A DNA stretch of 64,000 nucleotides from contig NZ_AP022616.1 in NCBI RefSeq assembly GCF_010731115.1, positions 2,356,001-2,420,000 on the forward strand, in the 5' to 3' direction. The translations under genes and the position numbers were made by a program. The notes under the pieces were generated by a model, which was given only the letters and a program-made list of their open reading frames with translations, searched no databases and was not told where the DNA came from. The stretch is from Mycolicibacterium phocaicum. Its GTDB lineage: Bacteria > Actinomycetota > Actinomycetes > Mycobacteriales > Mycobacteriaceae. The number at the start of each line of letters is the position of its first letter. Position 1 is the stretch's first letter. Below are positions 1 through 8,157 of this stretch, piece after piece.

Positions 1-270
1 GCCTGGGCGACCGGTCTCTGGCTCATCGCCCTCTGCTACGAACTGGTCGCGCACTACATCTTCAACGACGCCAGCTTGAACTGGATCGGCATCGTCCACG
101 GCTGGGTCTACTTCGCCTACCTGCTCTGCACGTTCAACCTGGCGGTCAAGGTCCGCTGGCCGCTCGGCCAGACCATCGGTGTCCTGTTCGCCGGCACCGT
201 CCCGCTGGTCGGCATCATCGTCGAGCACTTCCGCACCGAAGATGTGAAGAAGCGCTTCGACCTCGCCTGA
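1..270 (+). CDS. DUF3817 integral membrane protein, 5' end outside window
   Basis: The frame is open from base 1 to a TGA at 268-270, so only the C-terminal 89 residues are present. The visible part has two or three hydrophobic segments, an HGW motif inside the membrane region and a short charged C-terminal tail (EDVKKRFDLA), as in small DUF3817 membrane proteins. It occupies the position of Rv1342c beside rdgB/rph in M. tuberculosis. The molecular function of the family is unknown. A second DUF3817 gene lies at 23541-23900. Confidence 0.8.
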   Translation, partial: AWATGLWLIALCYELVAHYIFNDASLNWIGIVHGWVYFAYLLCTFNLAVKVRWPLGQTIGVLFAGTVPLVGIIVEHFRTEDVKKRFDLA

Positions 271-295
271 TCCATACTGGAGGCGGGTCGCGACT

Positions 296-341
296 GTAAC
301 CACAGGGCGGAAATCTGCGCCGGAAACCGCCGTGGCGTTAC
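296..341. repeat. Hairpin repeat, copy A
   Basis: Imperfect inverted repeat with arms at 296-310 and 327-341 (gtaac...gggcgg / ccgcc...gcgttac, 3 mismatches in 15). It is closely related to copy B at 1361-1408, in the same orientation, and lies just past the 3' end of the AbiEi/DUF559-type gene. It could act as a terminator between the two convergent genes or be a REP-like mobile palindrome. Confidence 0.7.
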
Positions 342-366
342 GGTCGCGGGTCCGCTGAACCAGCCG

Positions 367-1277
367 TCACGAGGCCAGCAGCCCATTGGGCCATACCGCG
401 TCACTCAGGTCGCGCGAGAGACGGATCGTCACGCCCTCGACCGCACCACGGGATGCCCTCGCAGACGCGATCCTGCGCAGCACGACGCCGCTGGGATCGC
501 GCGAGGTAACTCGAATGACCAGCCAACCCATCTCGATCATCTCTTCGATCCGCGCAATGTCCTTGCGAACCTGGTCGGGGTCCATGTGGTGCCGCCCCTC
601 GTACTCGACCGCGACCTTCAGCCCCGGCCAAGCGAGATCAACCACGCCGATCAGCACACCGAATTCGTTGTAGATGGGGTGCTGGCTTACCGGCTGAGGG
701 AAGCCCGCTTTCACGATCAATAGCCGCAACCGCGTCTCACCCGGCGAATCGGCGCCAGGATCGACCAGCCCAATCGTCAACCTGGCTTGTTTCAGTCCTC
801 GCTGCCCAGGACGGCGTTCGATCGCGGCCTGCATGTCTGCGACGGTCAAGCGCGCCGCGTGTGCCAGCGCGTCGATGGCGGCGACCGCGACGTCTTCTCG
901 GCACCTGCGGGCCAGATCGACGGCCGTGCGCAATGGAGTGGTCAGTCGCATCTCGCCGATCGTGCACACCTCGTCACCATCCAAAGTGTCCGCCCACACC
1001 ACAATGCCGCGCGCGGGCCGGCGATTACTGTGAATGATGTTGGCCGGCAACGCCGAATCGATGTACCGAGCCCCGTGGAGCGCGGCTGCCGAGAAGCCTG
1101 CGAGCACACCCGTGCGTCGGGAACGCAGCCATGCCGCTTTCGCGCGAATGATCGCGTTCGGGCGAGTACCCCGGGGCACATACACGTCTTGATGCACGGC
1201 AACGAAATTCGTTCGCAATTGGTGGCGCGTCAGTGTCCCGGCGCCAACGCCTCGCTGCCGATGAATGGCTCCCCCAT
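367..1277 (-). pseudogene. AbiEi-like/DUF559 (Vsr-fold) protein gene with probable frameshift near its start
   Basis: The main frame encodes an N-terminal AbiEi-like winged-helix region (LTRHQLRTNFVAV, VYVPRG) and a C-terminal DUF559 nuclease-like region (VDLAWPGLKVAVEYEGRHH, with Asp and Glu in the expected pattern). The usual family N-terminus (IGSEALA) is present but in a different frame: ATG at 1277 reads MGEPFIGSEALAPGH and then stops, while the main frame resumes at AGTLTRHQL. One missing base near 1237-1245 would explain this. The longer in-frame reading up to 1413 runs into hairpin copy B and is not a credible start. No AbiEii toxin partner is next to it. It could be a decayed gene, a gene using a later start, or a sequencing error. 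Confidence 0.6.
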
Positions 1278-1360
1278 GATGGCAGTGTGCCCACTCGTCG
1301 GCCGCTGACCAAGGCCTGTCGGCGTAGCCCTGTGGATAAACGAGCCACGGCGGCCGCGAG

Positions 1361-1408
1361 CGTAACGCCAAGGCGGAAATCGAGCCCGGAACCCGCCCTG
1401 GCGTTACG
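1361..1408. repeat. Hairpin repeat, copy B
   Basis: Inverted repeat with 16-nt arms at 1361-1376 (cgtaacgccaaggcgg) and 1393-1408 (ccgccctggcgttacg), one mismatch, 16-nt loop. It resembles copy A at 296-341 across its whole length, so the two copies bracket the AbiEi/DUF559-type gene. It lies between that gene's 5' end and the 3' end of the haloalkane dehalogenase gene and could terminate the latter. Confidence 0.8.
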
Positions 1409-1430
1409 ATCACGGCGGCAACTGACGGCC

Positions 1431-2324
1431 TCAGCCCAGGTGCTTGAGGACCTCGGCTGCCAGCTGCTCTCCCCTGTCCTCCTGCAAGAAGTGCGACGCG
1501 CCTTCGATCCGTACCTGCTCGGTGACGGTCGGGATCAGGTCGACGAAGGCCTCACCCGCGCGCGGGTACGGGAACACGGGGTCCTGGTCGGAGAACGCGA
1601 CGAGCGTGGGCTTCTCCCAGCGCGATAGCACGTCGGTGACCGCGCGCATTTCCGTTGCACCCGGGGCGTCGTCGGTGATCGGAACCAACAGCGGGAACTG
1701 TGCGGCGCCGGCCTTGGACTCCGCGGTCGGGAACGGCGCGTCGTAGGCGGCGACGACCTCGGGCGACAGCTCGGTCGTCGTCGCGCCCTGGATCACGAAG
1801 CCGACGGGTAGGTCGGGGTTGGCCTCCGCGAAATCACGCCACGCCATGAAGCCCTTGGACACCCGGCCGGTGAACAGCCCGGTGTTGAAAATCGCCAGTG
1901 CGCCAACCTGATCCGCATTCTCCGTGGCCCAGCGCAAGCCGATCGGCCCACCCCAGTCCTGCACGATGGCGGTGGCGTCCTGCAGATCCAAGCCGCCCAG
2001 CAGTCGGGTGACGAGGTCGACGTGCCGGTCGTAGCTGTACCAGCGCCGGTCGGTGGGCTTGTCCGAGCGGCCGAAGCCCGCATAGTCCGGCACGATCACG
2101 CGGTGCCCGGCCTCGACCAACGGGACGATCATCTTGCGGTACAGGAACGCCCACGTCGGCTCGCCGTGGAAACACACGATGGGCTTGCCGTCGCGCGGGC
2201 CCTCGTCGAGGTAGTGCAGCCGCAACCCGTCGATATCGACGTAGTTGGGGGCGAAGTCATAACCCGGCAGATTCGCGAAGCGCTCGTCCGGGGTGCGGAA
2301 AATCTCAGTGGTGGTGGCAGTCAT
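1431..2324 (-). CDS. Haloalkane dehalogenase (HLD-I type)
   Basis: A 297-residue alpha/beta hydrolase predicted to cleave carbon-halogen bonds hydrolytically in the cytosol. Visible catalytic features are the oxyanion motif HGEPTW (53-58), nucleophile D123 with halide-binding W124 in VQDWGG, the acid in SDQDPVF (D249) and base H278 in GASHFLQED. Length and layout match mycobacterial Rv2296-type enzymes. ATG start. It is divergent from a TetR regulator 56 bp away, with a perfect palindrome between them, so it is probably repressed until a substrate appears. It belongs to an accessory patch not found between Rv1342c and rdgB in M. tuberculosis. The natural substrate cannot be read from sequence. 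Confidence 0.88.
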   Translation of the reverse strand: MTATTTEIFRTPDERFANLPGYDFAPNYVDIDGLRLHYLDEGPRDGKPIVCFHGEPTWAFLYRKMIVPLVEAGHRVIVPDYAGFGRSDKPTDRRWYSYDRHVDLVTRLLGGLDLQDATAIVQDWGGPIGLRWATENADQVGALAIFNTGLFTGRVSKGFMAWRDFAEANPDLPVGFVIQGATTTELSPEVVAAYDAPFPTAESKAGAAQFPLLVPITDDAPGATEMRAVTDVLSRWEKPTLVAFSDQDPVFPYPRAGEAFVDLIPTVTEQVRIEGASHFLQEDRGEQLAAEVLKHLG

Positions 2325-2341
2325 GTCGTCAAGTTAGGCCA

Positions 2342-2363
2342 TAGTTGACCGACCGGTCAACTA
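2342..2363. promoter_or_regulatory. Probable TetR operator
   Basis: Perfect 9-bp inverted repeat tagttgacc / ggtcaacta separated by gacc, centred in the gap between the divergent dehalogenase and TetR genes. Size and symmetry suit a TetR dimer acting on both promoters. Confidence 0.65.
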
Positions 2364-2380
2364 TTACTTACGATTCACAC

Positions 2381-3013
2381 GTGCCCCGAAGTTCAGACGC
2401 CCGCGAACGCCTGGTCTCCACCGCAGCCCGGCTCTTCCTCGAACGCAGCTACCAAGCCGTCGGAGTCGAGGAGCTCTGCCGCGCGACCGACATCAAGAAG
2501 GGCAGCTTCTACCACTACTTCCCGTCGAAATCAGAACTCGGCAAGGCCGTTATCGACTTGCACGCCAAGGCGTTTCAGCGTCAGCTGACCGGCTCCCCCA
2601 CTGCTACACCGGCCGAAAAACTGCACGCGGTTCCCGATGCCATCGGCACCATCCAGTCCACCCTCGAAGCCCAATTCGGGCGCGCGGTGGGCTGCCCCTT
2701 CGGCAACTTCGCCGCCGAACTCTCCACCACCGACGACGATCTGCGCAAACACCTCGCACGCACCCTCGCCGCCATGCAGCACCACATGGCGCTCATCTGC
2801 CAGGAAGCCCTGGCCGACGGAACCCTGCGCCCGGGCACCGATCCCGAACAGCTCGCCCACGCGCTACTGGCGCAATATCAGGGCATCATCCTGCTGGCCA
2901 AGCTCAACGATTCCGGCGTCGCGCACCTCGCGCCAGCGCTGCACGATTTCCTCGACGGCTACCTGACCGACGCAACATCACGGCAACCAGGTCGCGTGCC
3001 GTCACCCGAATAA
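2381..3013 (+). CDS. TetR/AcrR family transcriptional regulator
   Basis: About 210 residues with a TetR N-terminal helix-turn-helix (RERLVSTAARLFLER, then GSFYHYFPSKSELGKAV) and a helical ligand-binding C-terminal half. The frame extends back to a TTG at 2345, but that codon lies inside the palindromic operator; GTG 2381, just before PRSSDARERL, fits the family better. Divergent from the haloalkane dehalogenase, which it probably represses together with itself. The inducer is unknown. Confidence 0.85.
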   Translation: MPRSSDARERLVSTAARLFLERSYQAVGVEELCRATDIKKGSFYHYFPSKSELGKAVIDLHAKAFQRQLTGSPTATPAEKLHAVPDAIGTIQSTLEAQFGRAVGCPFGNFAAELSTTDDDLRKHLARTLAAMQHHMALICQEALADGTLRPGTDPEQLAHALLAQYQGIILLAKLNDSGVAHLAPALHDFLDGYLTDATSRQPGRVPSPE

Positions 3014-3138
3014 CGAGCCAACGCACGTGCGTTCGCAAAGTGATACCGTCGGCGATACCGGGTTCCGAAGTCGTGTGGGCACAGACAGCCAGTGACTGAA
3101 GTGACAGATGTTAAAAGCGCCTGACAGCGAGGCCGTCC

Positions 3139-3744
3139 TCAGGAACCAGCCAACTCCCGCAGCGCCGGCACCAGCTGCGCCAACGCCCGCCCGCGGTGCG
3201 ACGCTGCGTCCTTCTCAGCCGCACTCAGCTCAGCAGCAGACCGAGAACCGCCGGCAGGGACGAACACTGGGTCATACCCAAATCCACCCGAACCTCGCGG
3301 CTCCCGTGCAATGACACCGGGCCACTCTCCGCGCACCACAACAGAACCCGCAGCCGACACCAACGCGCAGCACGACACGAACGCCGCCCCGCGACGCGAA
3401 TCCGGCACATCCTCGAGCTGGCCCAACAGCAGCGACAAGTTCGCCTGATCATCCCCGTGCCGCCCAGCCCACCGGGCTGACAGCACGCCCGGCATGCCGT
3501 TCAACGCGTCGACCGACACCCCGGAATCATCTGCGACACAAGGGATTCCGGTGGCCTTAAACCCGTCACTAGCCTTGGCCAACGCGTTCTCTTCAAACGT
3601 CGCCCCAGTCTCGGGCGCCTCCGGATACTCGGGCACGTCAGCCAACGACAACAACGTCAGGCCGACGACCCCGGCAGCGTCCAACACCCGCTGCAACTCC
3701 AGAAGCTTCTTCGCATTGCGCGAAGCGACGAGCAGCTCAGGCAC
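3139..3744 (-). CDS. rdgB: RdgB/HAM1 non-canonical purine NTP pyrophosphatase
   Basis: 201 residues. Hydrolyses dITP, XTP and ITP to monophosphates, keeping deaminated purines out of nucleic acids. The N-terminus [12 protein letters not shown] is the family's substrate loop; [21 protein letters not shown] and [10 protein letters not shown] are conserved motifs. The GTG start at 3744 overlaps the end of rph by 8 nt, so the two are translationally coupled as in other mycobacteria (Rv1340-Rv1341 order). A longer in-frame extension upstream lies within rph and is not credible. Confidence 0.93.
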   Translation of the reverse strand: MPELLVASRNAKKLLELQRVLDAAGVVGLTLLSLADVPEYPEAPETGATFEENALAKASDGFKATGIPCVADDSGVSVDALNGMPGVLSARWAGRHGDDQANLSLLLGQLEDVPDSRRGAAFVSCCALVSAAGSVVVRGEWPGVIAREPRGSGGFGYDPVFVPAGGSRSAAELSAAEKDAASHRGRALAQLVPALRELAGS

Positions 3745-4519
3745 CAAACGCCTTCTTGGCCGGCGTAGCAGACTCCGGCAGCACGCCCGGGTACGGCAGC
3801 TCCAAAGCCTCGCGCTGCAATGCGAACAACTGATCGCAGGCAGCCAAAGCCGCGTCCAAAAGCTTGTCCAGCGTCGAGCGCGGGAACGTCGCGCCCTCGC
3901 CGGTGCCCTGCACCTCGACCAAAGTCCCGGTGTCGGTGGCGACAACATTCATGTCGACCTCGGCGCGCGAGTCCTCGGTGTAGGGCAGGTCCGTGCGGAC
4001 CCGGCCGTCGACCACACCGACCGACACGGCGGCGATGGCGCACGACAGCGGCCGCGGATCCTTCAACCGTCCGGCGGCAGCGAGGTAGGTGACGGCGTCG
4101 GACAACGCCACATACGCGCCCGTGATCGCCGCGGTGCGGGTACCGCCGTCGGCCTGCAGCACATCGCAGTCGATGGCGATGGTGTTCTCACCCAGCGCGC
4201 TGAGGTCGATGCACGCGCGCAGCGAGCGGCCGATCAACCGGCTGATCTCCTGGGTCCGCCCGCCGACGCGGCCCTTCACCGACTCACGATCAGAGCGGTC
4301 ATGCGTCGCGGCCGGCAGCATCGCGTATTCAGCGGTCAGCCAGCCCAATCCGGAACCCTTGCGCCAGCGCGGCACGCCCTCGGAGACCGAGGCCGTGCAC
4401 ATGACCCGCGTCTCGCCGAACTCCACCAATACCGACCCTGCCGGGTGCTTGGTGAATCCTCGGGTGATCTTTACCGGGCGGAGCTCGTCGTCAAGGCGAC
4501 CGTCTTCACGTCTGGACAC
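3737..4519 (-). CDS. rph: Ribonuclease PH
   Basis: 260 residues, starting with GTG. A phosphorolytic 3'-5' exoribonuclease that trims tRNA 3' ends, normally a hexamer. Family motifs include RREDGR at the N-terminus, [28 protein letters not shown] and the [10 protein letters not shown] loop. It lies between the Rv1339-like phosphodiesterase gene and rdgB, matching the conserved mycobacterial order. Confidence 0.95.
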   Translation of the reverse strand: MSRREDGRLDDELRPVKITRGFTKHPAGSVLVEFGETRVMCTASVSEGVPRWRKGSGLGWLTAEYAMLPAATHDRSDRESVKGRVGGRTQEISRLIGRSLRACIDLSALGENTIAIDCDVLQADGGTRTAAITGAYVALSDAVTYLAAAGRLKDPRPLSCAIAAVSVGVVDGRVRTDLPYTEDSRAEVDMNVVATDTGTLVEVQGTGEGATFPRSTLDKLLDAALAACDQLFALQREALELPYPGVLPESATPAKKAFGA

Positions 4520-4600
4520 CCGACAACCCTATCGGGGCGAGCGGAGCGACGGGTTGAAAGGGCAGTGCCGCCGAAAGCGGGGCCCCGACTTGCCCAAGTC

Positions 4601-5368
4601 TTACCGGCGGGTGATGTCGAACGACTCGTTGCACACGACGCCGTGCACGGGTCCGTCGAACTCGGCCTTGGCCTCGCTGATGACATCCTCACGGGACGTC
4701 CACGGCGGGATGTGCGTCAGCAGCAGTTCCTTCACCCCGGCCTCGCGGGCGGCGCGGCCGGCCTCGGCACCGGACAGGTGCAGCTTCGGCGGACGGTCCG
4801 GCGAGTCGGTCCACGACGCCTCGCACAGGAACACGTCGGCACCGCGAGCGAGATCGATCAACGCGTCGCAATAGCCGGTGTCAGCCGAGTAGACGAGCGT
4901 CGCGCCGGACGGATCGGTGAACCGCATGCCGTACGACTCGGTCGGGTGACACACCAGTCGCGGCGTCACGGTCAGCGCGCCGATCTCGACGTCCTGACCG
5001 TCAACCCAGACCTTGATGTCGAAGATGTCGGTGATGTCGTCGATCTCGCCGCCCTCAGGCGACGACGCCGCGCCGAGCCGGTGCCAGGTGGCCGCCGGAC
5101 CGAACATCAACGCGCGACCGACCGGAGGATTCGGGTGGTACCGCCGCCAGACAAACAGCCCGGGCAAGTCCAAACAATGGTCGGCATGCAGATGTGACAG
5201 CAATATATTTACGGCGCCCGGATCAGCATGCCGCTGCAATGCGCCGAGTACCCCGCCACCGAAGTCGATAACCATCGGTGTGGTGTCCGGAGCGGTCAGC
5301 AGATAGCCCGAGGCCGGAGAATCCGGCCCACCCACGCTGCCGGAGCAACCGAGAATGGTGAGGCGCAC
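4601..5368 (-). CDS. Metallo-beta-lactamase-fold cyclic nucleotide phosphodiesterase, Rv1339-like
   Basis: 255 residues from GTG 5368 (VRLTILGCSGSVGG). The metal-binding signature is SHLHADHCLD, with further ligands in CHPTESYGM, YSADTGYCD and LLLTHIPPW. The M. tuberculosis homologue Rv1339 has been described as an atypical class II cAMP phosphodiesterase; the same role is inferred here. An adenylate cyclase gene lies at 26744-28345 in this window. An in-frame ATG at 5392 exists, but GTG 5368 aligns with the family start. The murI gene usually found next upstream is missing. Confidence 0.85.
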   Translation of the reverse strand: MRLTILGCSGSVGGPDSPASGYLLTAPDTTPMVIDFGGGVLGALQRHADPGAVNILLSHLHADHCLDLPGLFVWRRYHPNPPVGRALMFGPAATWHRLGAASSPEGGEIDDITDIFDIKVWVDGQDVEIGALTVTPRLVCHPTESYGMRFTDPSGATLVYSADTGYCDALIDLARGADVFLCEASWTDSPDRPPKLHLSGAEAGRAAREAGVKELLLTHIPPWTSREDVISEAKAEFDGPVHGVVCNESFDITRR

Positions 5369-5506
5369 ACCCCTAGCTTGCCACGTCAACACGTCCTACG
5401 ACCAAAAGACGGCACCTTTGGGCGGCCAGTTTCTCGATTGCTTCAGAAAGCGTTACCGATCACGCGGCCGTCATCGCGGCGTGCGGCGAATTTCAAATTC
5501 AGCAAA

Positions 5507-6166
5507 TTAGGTCGGAAACGACGGCAGTGCTGAACCTTTACGCCGATCGCGCGCTTCCCTTTCCGGACTGCTCAGCAAATACGCAGCAAGCACGCCGGCG
5601 ATGCCACCGCACAGATGGCCCTGCCACGACACGCCGAATGTGCCCGGCAGCGCGCCCCACAGCACACCGCCGTAGACAAACAGCACGACGATGCCGACGA
5701 CAATCTGCCAGGCGTGGCGAGTGAAGAACCCGAACACGATGAGGAACGTCAGCCAACCGAAGATCAGGCCAGACGCCCCGATGTGCACGGACTCCACGCC
5801 GCGCGGCGCGCCGATGTTCCCGATGAGCCACGTCCCGAAGCCACCAAGAATCCAGATGATCAGAGTGGCCGCGAGGAAGCGCCCCATCCCGGCGAGCGTC
5901 ACCAGGAACCCGAGCACGAGGGCCGGGCCGGTGTTCGCGATCAGGTGCGCCCAATCGGCGTGCAGCAGCGGCGCCCACAAGATGCCCCAGAGCCCATCGG
6001 TCTCCAGCGGCCGGATGCCGTCCTGATTGAGCTCCTGGTTGTGCAGCGCATCCCAGCCTTCGATGAGCCACAGCAGGGCGACGAAGCTGACGATCGTGAC
6101 GCCGCCGACCTTCCACGTCGCAGGCGGCTTCGGCTTCGGCGGAGTCGTCGACAACTCGTAGCTCAT
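5507..6166 (-). CDS. Rhomboid family intramembrane serine protease
   Basis: 219 residues with about six membrane helices. The catalytic dyad is visible: S132 in HIGASGLIFG and H184 in SWQGHLCGG; HADWAHLIANT is the usual N-terminal helix motif. It corresponds to Rv1337. In M. tuberculosis cysM lies on one side and murI on the other; here the neighbours are a P1 peptidase and the Rv1339-like gene. It may be cotranscribed with the upstream P1 peptidase gene, 25 bp away. Substrates are unknown. Confidence 0.9.
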   Translation of the reverse strand: MSYELSTTPPKPKPPATWKVGGVTIVSFVALLWLIEGWDALHNQELNQDGIRPLETDGLWGILWAPLLHADWAHLIANTGPALVLGFLVTLAGMGRFLAATLIIWILGGFGTWLIGNIGAPRGVESVHIGASGLIFGWLTFLIVFGFFTRHAWQIVVGIVVLFVYGGVLWGALPGTFGVSWQGHLCGGIAGVLAAYLLSSPEREARDRRKGSALPSFPT

Positions 6167-6191
6167 GTGCCCAGGCTACCGGCGCAGAGCC

Positions 6192-7211
6192 TCAGGCGAA
6201 GGCTCCCGGCAGCAGGTCGCGATAGGTCGGAATGTCGGCTATCGACTCGGCGGCCAGCACCCCGACCATCACAGCGGTGGCGAGCGCGTCGGCCGCGGCC
6301 GCGCCGATCTCGGAGATGAGCCGCGTCTCGGGGTTCATCTGCTCGGGCGTCGCGGGATCCGGCTCGATGTGAACCTGTCCGGTCGCGAGCGCGAAGACGG
6401 TGTCGCCGTCGACGGCGGTGTGCGCCGGACGGATGGTGTGGGCCAGCCCGTTGTGCGCGGCGACGGCCACCTTCTTACAGCCGGCCGGGCTGAGCGCGGC
6501 GTCGGTCGCGACGACGGCGATGGTCGTGTTGAGCGGCTTCGGGTCCTGCACGCGGGTGCGGTAGGCCTCGAGCTGTTCGACCGGCGGCGCCTGCAGCCCG
6601 AACCGGGCGATCTGGTCGGCCGACCACGGCAGCCCGGTCTGCGGGTCGACGACGTGGCCGGCCGCGTTGACGATGACGAGCGCGCCGACGGTGACGCCGT
6701 TGTCGAGCGTCACCGACGCCGTCCCGAGCCCGCCCTTGAGCGCGCCGGCCCGCGCACCGGCGCCCGCGCCGACGTTGCCGGTCGGCACCTTGGTGCCGGC
6801 ATGGTCGACGGCCTGGTAGCCGAACTCGGCCGTCGGCCGGTTGGCCCATGCGCCCACCGGCAGATCGAAGATCACCGCACCGGGAACGATCGGCACCCGT
6901 CCGCCGGGCATCTTCACGCCGCGGTCGTGTTCCTCCAGCCAGGTCATGACGCCGTCGGCCGCGGCGAGGCCGTACGCGCTACCGCCGGTGAGGACGATCG
7001 CGTCGACGTGCTGCACGCTGTTGGATGGGTCGAGCAGGTCGGTCTCACGGGTGCCGGGCGCTCCCCCGCGGACGTCGACCGCGCCGATGGTCCCGGGCGG
7101 AGCCAGGACGACGGTGGTGCCGGTGGCCCAGCCGCTGCCCAGGGTTGCGTCTTCGATGCGGTGGTGATTGCCGACCAGGATGCCGGCGACGTCGGTGATG
7201 GAGCCCGTCAC
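6192..7211 (-). CDS. P1 family (DmpA-type) peptidase/hydrolase, Rv1333-like
   Basis: 339 residues. P1 peptidases are N-terminal nucleophile hydrolases that self-cleave into two chains. The segment PLNTTIAVVATDAAL probably holds the cleavage site, with Thr as the new N-terminal nucleophile; LTGGSAYGLAAADGV and GNVGAGAGARAGALKGG are family motifs. GTG 7211 overlaps the DUF2017 stop as GTGA, indicating coupling; the longer frame upstream lies within DUF2017. The physiological substrate in mycobacteria is not established. Confidence 0.85.
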   Translation of the reverse strand: MTGSITDVAGILVGNHHRIEDATLGSGWATGTTVVLAPPGTIGAVDVRGGAPGTRETDLLDPSNSVQHVDAIVLTGGSAYGLAAADGVMTWLEEHDRGVKMPGGRVPIVPGAVIFDLPVGAWANRPTAEFGYQAVDHAGTKVPTGNVGAGAGARAGALKGGLGTASVTLDNGVTVGALVIVNAAGHVVDPQTGLPWSADQIARFGLQAPPVEQLEAYRTRVQDPKPLNTTIAVVATDAALSPAGCKKVAVAAHNGLAHTIRPAHTAVDGDTVFALATGQVHIEPDPATPEQMNPETRLISEIGAAAADALATAVMVGVLAAESIADIPTYRDLLPGAFA

Positions 7212-7789
7212 CGCTCGTCCAGCAGGCTCAGCACCAGGTACTCCTGCAGATACGTCAGCCACTGGTACACCTCCAGATGCCCCGCCATCGGATGGTCCGG
7301 TGAAAGTCGTTGCGGCCCATCGGGTCCGATGTCAAGCATGGCGCCAAGAGCCAGCCGGACGTCGTTGATCGCGGCCGCCCAGGCCTCGGCCTGTTCCTCG
7401 GTCAGCTCGAATTTTCCGGCCGGGTCCGGCAGGGTGTCCAGAAGCCTTTGGGCGGCTTGCCGTTTGGCGTCGACGATGGTCGGCTCGTGCAGGCTCCGCA
7501 GGGCGCCGTTGAGGCTCTCGCCGGCGGCGCGGCCGTCCGGATGCGTGGCTGGATCGTGGTAAAAGTCCGGCAGCAGCCGACGCATGGTGTCGTCGTCGGG
7601 GGCCTGCGACGGACCGATCTTCATGCCGGTCAGTTCGGCGAGTTCGTCACGCGGTGAGGCGGATTCGCGATCGTCGAGCATCTCGATCAGCGAGCCGACC
7701 AGGTTGCGCAGCATCGTGACCTCGTGCGCCTCCAGCCCGGACTTGATACGCACGCCCGACGACGTGTTGACCCGCTTCCACTTGCGCAC
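7208..7789 (-). CDS. DUF2017 family protein, Rv1332-like
   Basis: 193 residues, GTG start, mostly helical and acidic. It always sits next to clpS in mycobacteria and here starts 3 nt after the clpS stop, so the two are in one operon. The middle contains GMKIGPSQAPDDDTMRRLLPDF and the C-terminal helix ends in LVLSLLDER. No catalytic motif is apparent. Linkage to ClpS suggests a role near N-degron proteolysis, but this is inference only. Confidence 0.85.
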   Translation of the reverse strand: MRKWKRVNTSSGVRIKSGLEAHEVTMLRNLVGSLIEMLDDRESASPRDELAELTGMKIGPSQAPDDDTMRRLLPDFYHDPATHPDGRAAGESLNGALRSLHEPTIVDAKRQAAQRLLDTLPDPAGKFELTEEQAEAWAAAINDVRLALGAMLDIGPDGPQRLSPDHPMAGHLEVYQWLTYLQEYLVLSLLDER

Positions 7790-7792
7790 CGG

Positions 7793-8104
7793 TCAGTGGT
7801 CCTGCTGCATGGTTGCCCACAGTCCGGCTGCGTGCAGTTTGGTGACGTCGACTTCCATCGACTCCCGGCTGCCCGCCGAGACGACGGCCTTGCCCTCGGT
7901 GTGCACCTGCATCATCAGCTCGGTGGCGCGCACCTCGCTGTAACCGAACAGCTTCTGGAAAACGTACGTCACGTAGGTCATCAGATTCACCGGGTCGTCC
8001 CAGACGATGGTCACCCAGGGACTGTCGAGGGCAGCCACCTCGTCGACATCCGTCGCCGGGCTTGTCCGCGCGACTACCGTCGACGAGCTGGCACCCAGAA
8101 CCAT
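7793..8104 (-). CDS. clpS: ATP-dependent Clp protease adaptor ClpS
   Basis: 103 residues. ClpS delivers substrates with N-degron residues to ClpC1P. The core [20 protein letters not shown] contains the conserved D-N-x-M-T segment of the binding pocket, followed by [15 protein letters not shown] start. First gene of a minus-strand operon clpS-DUF2017-P1 peptidase; divergent from pncB, 53 bp away. Confidence 0.95.
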   Translation of the reverse strand: MVLGASSSTVVARTSPATDVDEVAALDSPWVTIVWDDPVNLMTYVTYVFQKLFGYSEVRATELMMQVHTEGKAVVSAGSRESMEVDVTKLHAAGLWATMQQDH

Positions 8105-8157
8105 GAGCCCAGAATAGCCGGGTGGTTGCCGGTCGTAGAACCAGTACGGTGAGCTCT

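Noticed and set aside
3014..3138. Possible tRNA or small RNA after the first TetR gene
   Set aside because: No cloverleaf can be formed. The only structure is the short dyad acgcacgtgcgt at 3021-3032, too small to call.
3494..5197. Long plus-strand open frame opposite rdgB, rph and the phosphodiesterase gene
   Set aside because: Arg/Ala-rich antisense shadow produced by GC-rich codon use; the minus strand holds well-conserved genes.
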